This document shows, one piece after another, positions 1 through 6,313 of a stretch of DNA of 14,831 bases. Numbering within the stretch: position 1 is the stretch's first letter; each line of letters begins with the position of its first letter. Under the pieces are notes generated by a model. The model made no database searches. It had not been told where the DNA came from and saw only the letters and a program-made list of their open reading frames with translations. A program made the translations under genes and the position numbers. The stretch is taken from positions 1-14,831 of the forward strand of contig CAJOIG010000016.1 in the NCBI GenBank assembly GCA_905234575.1, given 5' to 3'. Origin of the DNA: an uncultured Oscillospiraceae bacterium. GTDB taxonomy: Bacteria; Bacillota; Clostridia; Oscillospirales; Oscillospiraceae.

Positions 1-507
1 GATCCCTTTGCCATGGAGGTCTGTCCGGACGATACGATCACCCTCGCGGAGGACGGCGAGATCCTCATCAACGCTCCCACCTGCATGATGCTGGGCTACT
101 ACAAACGTCCGGAGGACACCGCCGCCGTCCTTCAAGACGGGGTCCTGTATACCGGCGACCTGGGCCGCTTTGACGACGACGGGCGTCTGCACATCACCGG
201 ACGGAAAAAGGACATCCTCGTCCTTCCCGACGGCACAAAGCTCTTCCTCCCTGAATATGAGGCTGCCCTGCAGACGGCTCTCGGCCTCACCGAACTGGCT
301 GTGCTCCTGCGGGACGGCCGTCCGGTGCTCGTGATCTCCGGCGAAGGCGAGCGCGCCGCCGTAACGGAGACACTTCGGCCCCTCATGGCGACGCTGCCCA
401 GAGGGCAGCAGCTTGCCGACATTCTATTCATCCAAGATCCCCTGCCGCGCACCGCGACGGGAAAAATCAAACGCTGGGAGCTCCAGCAGAAAGTGGGAAA
501 TCCATGA
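1..507 (+). CDS. AMP-forming acyl-CoA/acyl-ACP synthetase, C-terminal part (5' end outside window)
   Basis: This is the last 168 residues of an adenylate-forming ligase that activates a carboxylic acid as acyl-AMP and passes it to a thiol (CoA or carrier protein). The frame is open from base 1, so the gene starts upstream. Core motifs appear in order: GYYKRPEDTA, then YTGDLGRFDDDG (A7), GRKKDILVLPDG (A8 hinge), and PRTATGKIKRWEL (A10) with the catalytic C-terminal-domain lysine at codon 463-465. The hinge followed by an F-LPEYE segment resembles fatty-acyl ligases more than NRPS domains. Its stop overlaps the start of the carrier-protein gene by ATGA, so an acyl-ACP synthetase role is plausible. 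The acyl substrate cannot be read from this fragment. Confidence 0.9.
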   Translation, partial: DPFAMEVCPDDTITLAEDGEILINAPTCMMLGYYKRPEDTAAVLQDGVLYTGDLGRFDDDGRLHITGRKKDILVLPDGTKLFLPEYEAALQTALGLTELAVLLRDGRPVLVISGEGERAAVTETLRPLMATLPRGQQLADILFIQDPLPRTATGKIKRWELQQKVGNP

Positions 508-755
508 CAAGAACGGAAATCATCGAAAAGATCAAGGGCGTGATATTCGACTGCTTCCCCGAGATGACGGATGCCGACCTTGCGGAGGACACAGTCATCA
601 ACACCGAGACAGCCATCGATTCCATGGGCTTCGTGCTCATTATCTGCAAGCTGGAGGCTCTGTTCGACGTACGTATCCCAGAGCGCCAGTGGCAGAAGCT
701 CTCGACCCTTGGGGACGTGGCGGACTCCATCGAGAAGCGTCTTCCGAAAGCATGA
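504..755 (+). CDS. Stand-alone acyl carrier protein
   Basis: An 83-residue phosphopantetheine-binding carrier protein of normal ACP length. The attachment serine is Ser40 in the sequence AIDSMGFVLI: a DSM motif rather than the DSL of housekeeping fatty-acid ACP. Helix 2 follows the serine, and an acidic first helix and loop precede it, as in the four-helix ACP fold. The start ATG overlaps the ligase stop (504-507) and the stop overlaps the thioesterase start (752-755), so all three proteins are probably made in a coupled way. No ketosynthase or other fatty-acid synthase gene is visible nearby. I infer a specialised ACP that takes acyl groups from the upstream ligase and yields them to the downstream thioesterase, not the general FAS carrier. 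Confidence 0.92.
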   Translation: MTRTEIIEKIKGVIFDCFPEMTDADLAEDTVINTETAIDSMGFVLIICKLEALFDVRIPERQWQKLSTLGDVADSIEKRLPKA

Positions 756-1462
756 GCATTTGGGAAGCCGAGCGCCGCATCCTGAGCTCGGACGTGGACA
801 TGCACCGGCGTCTGCGCCTTTCCGTGCTGTTCACCTGGCTGCAGGAAGCCGCCATCGCCCACACCGAGGCTCTCGGCATGGGACGGGACAAGACCCTGGA
901 CCGCGGGATCCTCTGGGTCGTGACGCTGCAGAGAGCGACGATCGAGCGCCTGCCGGAATACGACGAGCAGGTCGTTCTGCGCTCCTGGCCCGGACATACC
1001 ATGCACGTCCTGTTCCCGCGGTATTTCGCGCTGGAGACGACAGCCGGCGAGCCCCTGGTCCGGGCCAGCTCTCTCTGGACGCTGACGGACCTCCGCACCC
1101 GAAAGCTGGTCTTTCCGGAGCGCTGCGGCGTCGTCATCAACGGGACGGAGACGGGCGAAGAGATCCCTCTCCCCAGCGCACCGCGCCCGCTGCCCTGTAC
1201 GGAGACGCGTCCCTTCACCGTGCCGTACAGCTACGTCGATCTGAACGGACACATGAACAATACCCGCTATTTGGACCTGGCGGAAGACATCCTCCCGGCC
1301 GCCGCGGAGGGCCGCGCGCTTCGCTCCGTCGCTACGGAGTATTCCCGGGAGCTCTCCTTCGGGGAGACCTTTGACGTCCGCTGGGGCGCGGAGGGCGGCA
1401 GCTATTACATCACCGCCGGGGAGGATAAACCCTGGTTCCGCCTACGGCTGGAATACGACTGA
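752..1462 (+). CDS. Acyl-ACP thioesterase (FatA/FatB-like double hot-dog family)
   Basis: A 236-residue cytoplasmic hydrolase expected to release free fatty acid from acyl-ACP. The N-terminal hot-dog half (about residues 5-125) carries the HxEALG-type helix (HTEALGMGRD, 37-46) and a strand pattern ending in RASSLWTLTDLRTRKL. The C-terminal half opens with SYVDLNGHMNNTRYLDL (160-176), the Asp/Asn/His signature of acyl-ACP thioesterases (D163, N165, H167). The ATG at 752 was chosen because it forms an ATGA overlap with the ACP stop. The frame is open further upstream, but that stretch lies wholly inside the ACP and ligase genes. The length fits bacterial members (about 230-250 residues). Chain-length preference cannot be judged. 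Confidence 0.9.
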   Translation: MSIWEAERRILSSDVDMHRRLRLSVLFTWLQEAAIAHTEALGMGRDKTLDRGILWVVTLQRATIERLPEYDEQVVLRSWPGHTMHVLFPRYFALETTAGEPLVRASSLWTLTDLRTRKLVFPERCGVVINGTETGEEIPLPSAPRPLPCTETRPFTVPYSYVDLNGHMNNTRYLDLAEDILPAAAEGRALRSVATEYSRELSFGETFDVRWGAEGGSYYITAGEDKPWFRLRLEYD

Positions 1463-1475
1463 TCGATCCGAAATA

Positions 1476-1517
1476 CAGCGCCGGGACCGACGAAATCGCT
1501 CGTCGGTCCCGGCGCTG
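1476..1517. terminator. Perfect 18-bp hairpin between convergent genes
   Basis: The arm at 1476-1493 is exactly complementary to the arm at 1500-1517, with a 6-base loop (AATCGC). It sits between the stop of the thioesterase and the stop of rfbB, which converge here, so it probably ends transcripts from both sides. The following T-tracts are weak (ATGTATATTGGTTT on +), so efficiency as an intrinsic terminator is uncertain despite the strong stem. Confidence 0.75.
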
Positions 1518-1529
1518 ATGTATATTGGT

Positions 1530-2549
1530 TTATCGGTTTCCGTACATTCGCTCGTAATAGGTCTGGTACTCGCCGGAAATGATCTCCTCCCACCAGGGAC
1601 GATTGTCGAGATACCAGCGGATCGTGCGCTTGATGCCGTCCTCGAACTTCGTTTCCGGCAGCCAGCCCAGCTCCTCGTGGATCTTGGTCGGGTCGATGGC
1701 GTAGCGCATATCATGGCCCTTCCGGTCCGTAACGTAGGTGATGAGGCTTTCGGGCTTTCCGAGCTCATGGCAGATGAGCTTCACGATGTCGATGTTCCGC
1801 ATCTCGTTGTGTCCGCCGATGTTGTATACCTCGCCGATTCGCCCGTCGTGGATGACGAGATCGATCGCCTTGCAGTGGTCCTCGACGTACAGCCAGTCCC
1901 GCACGTTCAGACCCTGACCGTATACCGGCAGCGGCTTGTCGTTCAGGCAGTTCGCGATCATGAGAGGGATGAGCTTTTCCGGGAAGTGATACGGGCCGTA
2001 GTTGTTGGAGCAGCGGGAAATGGTCACGGGAAGACCGTAGGTGCGGAAGTACGCCTGCACCAGAAGGTCCGCACCCGCCTTGGAGGAGCTGTAAGGGCTG
2101 CTCGTATGGATGGGCGTTGTCTCCGTGAAAAACTGATCCGGCCGGTCCAGGGGAAGGTCGCCGTATACCTCATCCGTCGATACCTGGTGATAGCGTACGA
2201 CGCCGTATTTCCGGCTCGCGTCCATCATCACCGCCGTGCCGAGGATGTTCGTCTGCAAGAAGATCCCGGGGTCCTCGATGCTGCGGTCCACATGGCTCTC
2301 CGCGGCGAAGTTCACGACGATGTCGGGATGCTCCTCCTCGAACAGGCCGTAAATCGCCTCACGGTCGCAGATGTCCGCCCGGACGAAGCGGAACTTCGGG
2401 TCGTCCATCACAGGCTTCAGCGTGGAAAGATTCCCCGCGTAGGTCAGCTTGTCCACGCAGACGATCCGGTAGTCCGGGTGCGCCTTCCGCATGTAGAATA
2501 TGAAGTTCGAGCCGATGAATCCGGCGCCGCCGGTCACGATGATGGTCAT
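1530..2549 (-). CDS. rfbB: dTDP-glucose 4,6-dehydratase (RmlB)
   Basis: Converts dTDP-glucose to dTDP-4-keto-6-deoxyglucose, the branch point to L-rhamnose and other deoxysugars. This extended short-chain dehydrogenase is 339 residues, the usual length. The Rossmann motif GGAGFIG is at 7-13. Catalytic Thr-Asp-Glu lies in STDEVYGD (T125, D126, E127), and the Tyr-Lys pair in YSSSK (Y153, K157). Downstream motifs SRCSNNYGPYHFPEKLIP and NVRDWLYVEDHC are typical of RmlB. A GGGAGGT ribosome binding site ends about 8 bases upstream of the ATG and overlaps the end of rfbA, so the pair is co-expressed. It is the last gene of the minus-strand run. No rmlC or rmlD lies between it and the hairpin terminator, so the final sugar is unknown. 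Confidence 0.97.
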   Translation of the reverse strand: MTIIVTGGAGFIGSNFIFYMRKAHPDYRIVCVDKLTYAGNLSTLKPVMDDPKFRFVRADICDREAIYGLFEEEHPDIVVNFAAESHVDRSIEDPGIFLQTNILGTAVMMDASRKYGVVRYHQVSTDEVYGDLPLDRPDQFFTETTPIHTSSPYSSSKAGADLLVQAYFRTYGLPVTISRCSNNYGPYHFPEKLIPLMIANCLNDKPLPVYGQGLNVRDWLYVEDHCKAIDLVIHDGRIGEVYNIGGHNEMRNIDIVKLICHELGKPESLITYVTDRKGHDMRYAIDPTKIHEELGWLPETKFEDGIKRTIRWYLDNRPWWEEIISGEYQTYYERMYGNR

Positions 2550-2564
2550 GGGTATGTACCTCCC

Positions 2565-3449
2565 TCAGTAGCGCATCACGCCGGTCGCCACGTTTTTGAG
2601 GTGCTCGCCGTAGGGGGATTTTCCGTACAGCGCCGCCGCGTCCAGAAGCATCTCCCGGGTGATCCAGCCCTTGCGGAAGGCGATCTCCTCCGGTGCGGAG
2701 ATCATGACGCCCTGGCGGGTCTCCGTCATCTGCACGAAAGCCGACGCGTCCATCAGACTGTCCATGGTCCCGGTGTCCATCCAGGTATAGCCGCGGCCCA
2801 AAATCTGTGCCTTGAGGGTCCCCTCCCGGAGATAGATCGCGTTCAGGTCCGTGATCTCAAGCTCGCCCCGGGCGGAGGGACGGACCTGCTTTGCCTTCTC
2901 CGCGACGCCGCGGGGATAGAAGTACAGCCCGGTGATGCAGTAGTTGCTCTTCGGATGCTTCGGCTTTTCCTCCACGGAGAGGATGTTCCATTTTTCATCG
3001 AACTCCATGATCCCGAAGCGTTCCGGGTCCCGGACATAGTAGCCGAAGATCGTTGCTTTTCCCTCTACCGCGTTTTTTGTAGCGGCACGCAGGTAAGAGG
3101 AAAGCCCGTCGCCGTAAAAAATGTTGTCCCCGAGGACCATGGCACAGCAGTCGTCCCCGATGAATTCCTCCCCGATCAGGAACGCCTGCGCGAGGCCGTC
3201 CGGCGACGGCTGGACCGCATAAGAAAGCGATATGTTGAACTGCTTTCCATCGCCCAGGAGCGCCCGAAAGCGCGGCGTATCCTCCGGCGTCGAGATGATG
3301 AGAATGTCTCGGATCCCTGCCAGCATCAGCGTGGACAGCGGATAATAGATCATCGGCTTGTCGTAGATCGGCAGAAGCTGCTTGGAGGTGACCATCGTCA
3401 GCGGGTAGAGACGTGTGCCCGAGCCTCCGGCCAAAATGATTCCGCGCAT
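2565..3449 (-). CDS. rfbA: Glucose-1-phosphate thymidylyltransferase (RmlA)
   Basis: Makes dTDP-glucose from glucose-1-phosphate and dTTP, feeding RfbB directly. The protein is 294 residues, close to the roughly 290 of the family. The nucleotide-binding signature is LAGGSGTRLYPLT (6-18), with Lys23 in SKQLLP. Metal-binding aspartates are in LGDNIF (D108) and TWMDTG (D225). The sugar-binding segment is EEKP (160-163). AAAGGAG stands at normal spacing before the ATG. The stop codon is 15 bases before the rfbB start. All key residues are present, so an active enzyme is expected. Confidence 0.97.
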   Translation of the reverse strand: MRGIILAGGSGTRLYPLTMVTSKQLLPIYDKPMIYYPLSTLMLAGIRDILIISTPEDTPRFRALLGDGKQFNISLSYAVQPSPDGLAQAFLIGEEFIGDDCCAMVLGDNIFYGDGLSSYLRAATKNAVEGKATIFGYYVRDPERFGIMEFDEKWNILSVEEKPKHPKSNYCITGLYFYPRGVAEKAKQVRPSARGELEITDLNAIYLREGTLKAQILGRGYTWMDTGTMDSLMDASAFVQMTETRQGVMISAPEEIAFRKGWITREMLLDAAALYGKSPYGEHLKNVATGVMRY

Positions 3450-3487
3450 AGACTGTCTCCTTTCTCTCGTCGATGCAATATGGAGGC

Positions 3488-4615
3488 TTACAGACCGAGA
3501 CGTTCCTTCGCAAACCGCTGGACAGCGTCGGCGATCCGCTCGGCGGCATGTCCGTCGCCGTAGGGATTGACGGCATAGGCCATGGCGTCATAGGCAGCAG
3601 GATCATCCAAAAGCTCGTTCGTCATGGAGACGATCGTCGCTTGTTCCGTGCCGGTCAGGCGAACGGTGCCCGCCTCCACCGCCTCGGGCCGCTCCGTTAC
3701 CCGGCGCATGACCAGTACGGGCTTTCCAAGGGCAGGTGCCTCCTCCTGAAGACCGCCGGAATCGGTCAGGACCAGATAACACCGGGCCATCAGGTTGTGC
3801 ATGGCATCCACGGACAGCGGCGGGATTAGATGGATATGGGGTGCGCCTCGCAGATACCGATACGCCGCCTCGCGCACATTTGGGCTCGGATGGACGGGAT
3901 AGATGATCTCCACATCCGTCCGTTCCTCTGCGATCTGCCGCAGCGCCTTGAAGAGATTTTTCATGGGCTCGCCGATATTCTCCCGACGGTGGCAGGTCAC
4001 GAGCAGAAGCCGACGTCCGCTGCGGACAAGGGCCTCCAGTTCCGATGCCGGAAACACGTAGTCCGCCCGGACCGTTGTTCTCAGCGCGTCGAGGACTGTA
4101 TTGCCCGTTACAAAGACGCCGTCAGTGATCCCCTCGCGTCGGAGGTTTTCTCGGTTTTGCTCCGTGGGACAGAAATGCAGCTCGGCGATTCGGGAGACGA
4201 GACGTCTGTTCATCTCCTCCGGGTAAGGAGAATACCGGTCTTCGGTGCGGAGGCCGGCCTCGACATGGCCCACGGGGATACGACAGTAAAACGCGCCGAG
4301 GGCGGCGGCAAAGGTGGTAGAGGTGTCTCCATGGACAAGGATCAGGTCTGGGTGCAGCGCATCGACAGCCTGCTCCATACCGTCCAGGCACCTGCGCGTA
4401 ATGAGGGACGGCGTTTGTCGTTCGGTCATGATGTGAAGATCAAGATCCGGAGTCACATCGAAAACAGACAGAGCATCGTCGAGCATCTCCCGATGCTGAC
4501 CGGAGACGCAGCAAAGGCTTACGACGCCCTCCCGGGACGAGAGTTCCCGGACGACGGGACACATTTTGACCGCCTCGGGCCTTGTACCGAAGACACTCAG
4601 AACGCGAAAGCTCAT
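3488..4615 (-). CDS. wecB: UDP-N-acetylglucosamine 2-epimerase (non-hydrolysing)
   Basis: Interconverts UDP-GlcNAc and UDP-ManNAc. In Firmicutes UDP-ManNAc feeds wall teichoic acid linkage units or capsule. The 375-residue length fits WecB/MnaA. Motifs are FGTRPEAVKM (9-18), VHGDTSTT (D97), VEAGLRT (E119), PEEMNRR (E133/E134), CHRREN (H209), HPSPNVR, and TDSGGLQEEAP (284-294) followed by TERPEA. I place the start at the ATG at 4615, where homology begins. The frame stays open upstream to 4939, but that is antisense-like reading of coaX. The ATG is only 5 bases after the coaX stop, and no strong Shine-Dalgarno is seen, so translation may depend on coaX. No UDP-ManNAc dehydrogenase or TagA-type gene is in the window, so the end use is not shown. 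Confidence 0.95.
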   Translation of the reverse strand: MSFRVLSVFGTRPEAVKMCPVVRELSSREGVVSLCCVSGQHREMLDDALSVFDVTPDLDLHIMTERQTPSLITRRCLDGMEQAVDALHPDLILVHGDTSTTFAAALGAFYCRIPVGHVEAGLRTEDRYSPYPEEMNRRLVSRIAELHFCPTEQNRENLRREGITDGVFVTGNTVLDALRTTVRADYVFPASELEALVRSGRRLLLVTCHRRENIGEPMKNLFKALRQIAEERTDVEIIYPVHPSPNVREAAYRYLRGAPHIHLIPPLSVDAMHNLMARCYLVLTDSGGLQEEAPALGKPVLVMRRVTERPEAVEAGTVRLTGTEQATIVSMTNELLDDPAAYDAMAYAVNPYGDGHAAERIADAVQRFAKERLGL

Positions 4616-4620
4616 TCTAT

Positions 4621-5400
4621 TCACCGGCGCGCGCCGGGCTTGTTCTTCTCGTAGAGGATTCGCAGCCCTTCGATGAGAAGGTCCGGCTCCAGATGGAACT
4701 CGTGCCGGCAGTACGGCGTGATGAGGGGGCTGACGCCGCCGGTGAGGATGGCGCTGACGGGCTGGCCGAGCTCTTCTTCCATGCGTTCGATGATTCCGTC
4801 CATCATGGCGGCGCAGCCGATGACCGCGCCAGACCGCATGCAATCCACGGTGTTGGTGCCAAAGAGCTTCGTCGGACCGGACAGATCGATGTACGGCAGC
4901 TGCGCGGCGCGGGCGGACAGCGCGTTCACTGAGACCCACAGCCCGGGGATGATCATACCGCCGATGTAGGTTCCGTCGGCGTTCACGACGGAGACCGTCG
5001 TCGCGGTGCCCATGTCGATGATGGCGATCGGGGCAGGATACTTCGCCCGGGCAGCGACGGCGGTGACGATGAGGTCGCTGCCAACGGCGGCGGGATCGTC
5101 CATGCGGATGTTCAGCCCGGTCTTGATGCCGGGGCCGACCACGAGGATGTCGATCCCCGTGAGCAGACGGATGGCGTGGGGGATGATCGTCTGCAGATAC
5201 GGCACGACGGAGGACAGGATACCGCCCTCGATGTCGCCGGGCTTCACCCCGTGCATGGTCAGGATGCCCTGGATGTCCAGCGCATACTGGTCCTCTGTCT
5301 TGTTGCGGTCCGAGGCGAGACGGGCGGAAAATACCTGTTTTCCGTCCGTAATGCCGCCGAGGACGATGTTGGTGTTGCCTACGTCAATGGCCAGGATCAC
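4621..5400 (-). CDS. coaX: Type III pantothenate kinase
   Basis: Phosphorylates pantothenate, the first step of CoA synthesis, with the monovalent-cation-dependent, CoA-insensitive enzyme type. The 259-residue sequence has the ASKHA phosphate-binding motif DVGNTN (6-11), the catalytic-aspartate segment GSDLIV (D109), the adenosine motif IDMGTATTVSV (D129), GTNTVDCMRSG (181-191) and a TGGVSPLI motif near the C terminus. The start codon is GTG (5398-5400), supported by a GGGGAG site 7 bases before it. It follows the ECF S-component gene by 26 bases and is followed by wecB after 5 bases. With the upstream transporter and the divergent coaBC it forms a CoA locus. Confidence 0.96.
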   Translation of the reverse strand: MILAIDVGNTNIVLGGITDGKQVFSARLASDRNKTEDQYALDIQGILTMHGVKPGDIEGGILSSVVPYLQTIIPHAIRLLTGIDILVVGPGIKTGLNIRMDDPAAVGSDLIVTAVAARAKYPAPIAIIDMGTATTVSVVNADGTYIGGMIIPGLWVSVNALSARAAQLPYIDLSGPTKLFGTNTVDCMRSGAVIGCAAMMDGIIERMEEELGQPVSAILTGGVSPLITPYCRHEFHLEPDLLIEGLRILYEKNKPGARR

Positions 5401-5405
5401 AGACG

Positions 5406-5414
5406 ATCTCCCCT
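5406..5414 (-). promoter_or_regulatory. Ribosome binding site that fixes the GTG start of coaX
   Basis: The minus-strand sequence AGGGGAGAT lies 7 bases before the GTG at 5398-5400. No ATG competes at suitable spacing, and the protein begins with the conserved MILAIDVGNTN pattern, so GTG is the start. Confidence 0.75.
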
Positions 5415-5426
5415 ATCTTATCGTAT

Positions 5427-6041
5427 TTAGTCCTTGTCGCGCTTGAGAGCGTGGGCCACTCCCTTCGCGACGCCGCCGCCGACGATGCAGCCGGTCAGCC
5501 ACTCAACGATTCCCTGCATACCGACGAGCAGCACAACGAACATGAACGGTCCGCTGGCGCCAAGCATCGTCACACGCTCCTGCACGAAGTCCGTGCGGTA
5601 GAACACGAGCACGATGTAGCCCATGAACAGGATCGTGTTCAGCATCGGAGCGAGAAGCCCGCCCGCAAAATAGCACCAGACCTTTTTCCGGTCGATCTTC
5701 TTCAGCATCTTGAAAATCAGCCCGGTGAGCCAGCCGACGAGCGTCCTCGTCACGACGCAGAGCACGACGGTGTGGAAGGGGCTGACCTGAAAGAAAACGC
5801 CAGTCATCACGGACGCGCCGGAAATGGCGTCGTAAAGACTGGTAAGGCCGAAGACGAACCCCAGCAGCGCGCCGCCGAGCGGTCCGAGAAGCATGGCCCC
5901 GATAGCGATGGGGATCATGGTGAGCGTCATAACGAGCGGTCCGACCGGAATGCTCGAAAGACCTGTGATCTTCATTACGAAAATAATCGCGATGAAGATG
6001 GCGTACTCCGCGATGGTGCGTGCGTTGGTTTTCTTTTCCAT
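5427..6041 (-). CDS. ECF transporter S component, probably for pantothenate
   Basis: A 204-residue membrane protein of the ECF S-component family (substrate-binding membrane subunit of energy-coupling-factor vitamin importers). About six hydrophobic segments are visible. The family-type pattern IPVGPLVMTLTMIPIAIGAM leads into LLGPLGGALLGFVFGLTS, and the C terminus is positively charged. It would need the shared EcfA/A'/T module, which is not in this window. I start at 6041, not the ATG at 6086, because an ideal AAGGAGGT lies 9 bases before 6041 and the extra 15 residues (MYPSGTEHKQ...) are hydrophilic. The adjacent coaX and divergent coaBC make pantothenate the most likely ligand. Riboflavin or another vitamin is possible, since S components share this fold with little sequence signal for substrate. 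Confidence 0.88.
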   Translation of the reverse strand: MEKKTNARTIAEYAIFIAIIFVMKITGLSSIPVGPLVMTLTMIPIAIGAMLLGPLGGALLGFVFGLTSLYDAISGASVMTGVFFQVSPFHTVVLCVVTRTLVGWLTGLIFKMLKKIDRKKVWCYFAGGLLAPMLNTILFMGYIVLVFYRTDFVQERVTMLGASGPFMFVVLLVGMQGIVEWLTGCIVGGGVAKGVAHALKRDKD

Positions 6042-6050
6042 ATTCAATTG

Positions 6051-6058
6051 ACCTCCTT
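6051..6058 (-). promoter_or_regulatory. Ribosome binding site deciding the ECF S-component start
   Basis: Minus-strand AAGGAGGT, 9 bases before the ATG at 6039-6041. It lies inside the longer open frame and favours the shorter protein. Confidence 0.8.
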
Positions 6059-6176
6059 GCTTGTGTTCCGTTCCCGACGGATACACTGCATCAGATAATA
6101 GGCGTCACGATCCGCCTTGTTCCGTCCTCCCGTCCGCCGCAGGTACGAGGGACCGGCTTCACGCTCTGCCAAGGGC

Positions 6177-6205
6177 ATTATAGCGCATCCCTCCCCCGCT
6201 TGCAA
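6177..6205 (-). promoter_or_regulatory. Sigma-A-type promoter for the ECF-coaX-wecB-rfbA-rfbB run
   Basis: On the minus strand, TTGCAA (6205-6200) is followed after exactly 17 bases by a perfect TATAAT (6182-6177). Transcription should start near 6170, giving a leader of about 130 bases before the S-component ATG. Confidence 0.75.
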
Positions 6206-6243
6206 CTGTTTCTTTCGCCACAGTATGCCTGCCGTGTGTTTCG

Positions 6244-6272
6244 TTGCAATTCACCGACGGGTATGCTATAGT
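6244..6272 (+). promoter_or_regulatory. Sigma-A-type promoter for coaBC, with extended -10
   Basis: TTGCAA (6244-6249), a 17-base spacer, then TATAGT (6267-6272) preceded by TGC, the extended -10 element. The expected start is about 6279, only some 35 bases before the coaBC ATG. It stands back-to-back with the minus-strand promoter at 6177-6205; the two -35 boxes are 38 bases apart. Confidence 0.75.
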
Positions 6273-6313
6273 ATGGGCAACAAAAACGCTTTCATCGGCA
6301 AGGAGGAATATCC

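Noticed and set aside
1371..3563. A 730-codon open frame on the plus strand, antisense to rfbB and rfbA.
   Set aside because: Both minus-strand genes are complete with all catalytic motifs. The antisense product is Arg/His/Val/Asp-rich with no recognisable domain and no ribosome binding site. Long antisense frames are expected in GC-rich coding DNA.
4616..4939. Upstream extension of the wecB frame to 4939.
   Set aside because: It would cover the 3' half of coaX and adds an Arg/His/Pro-rich stretch with no similarity to epimerases. Family homology begins at the ATG at 4615.
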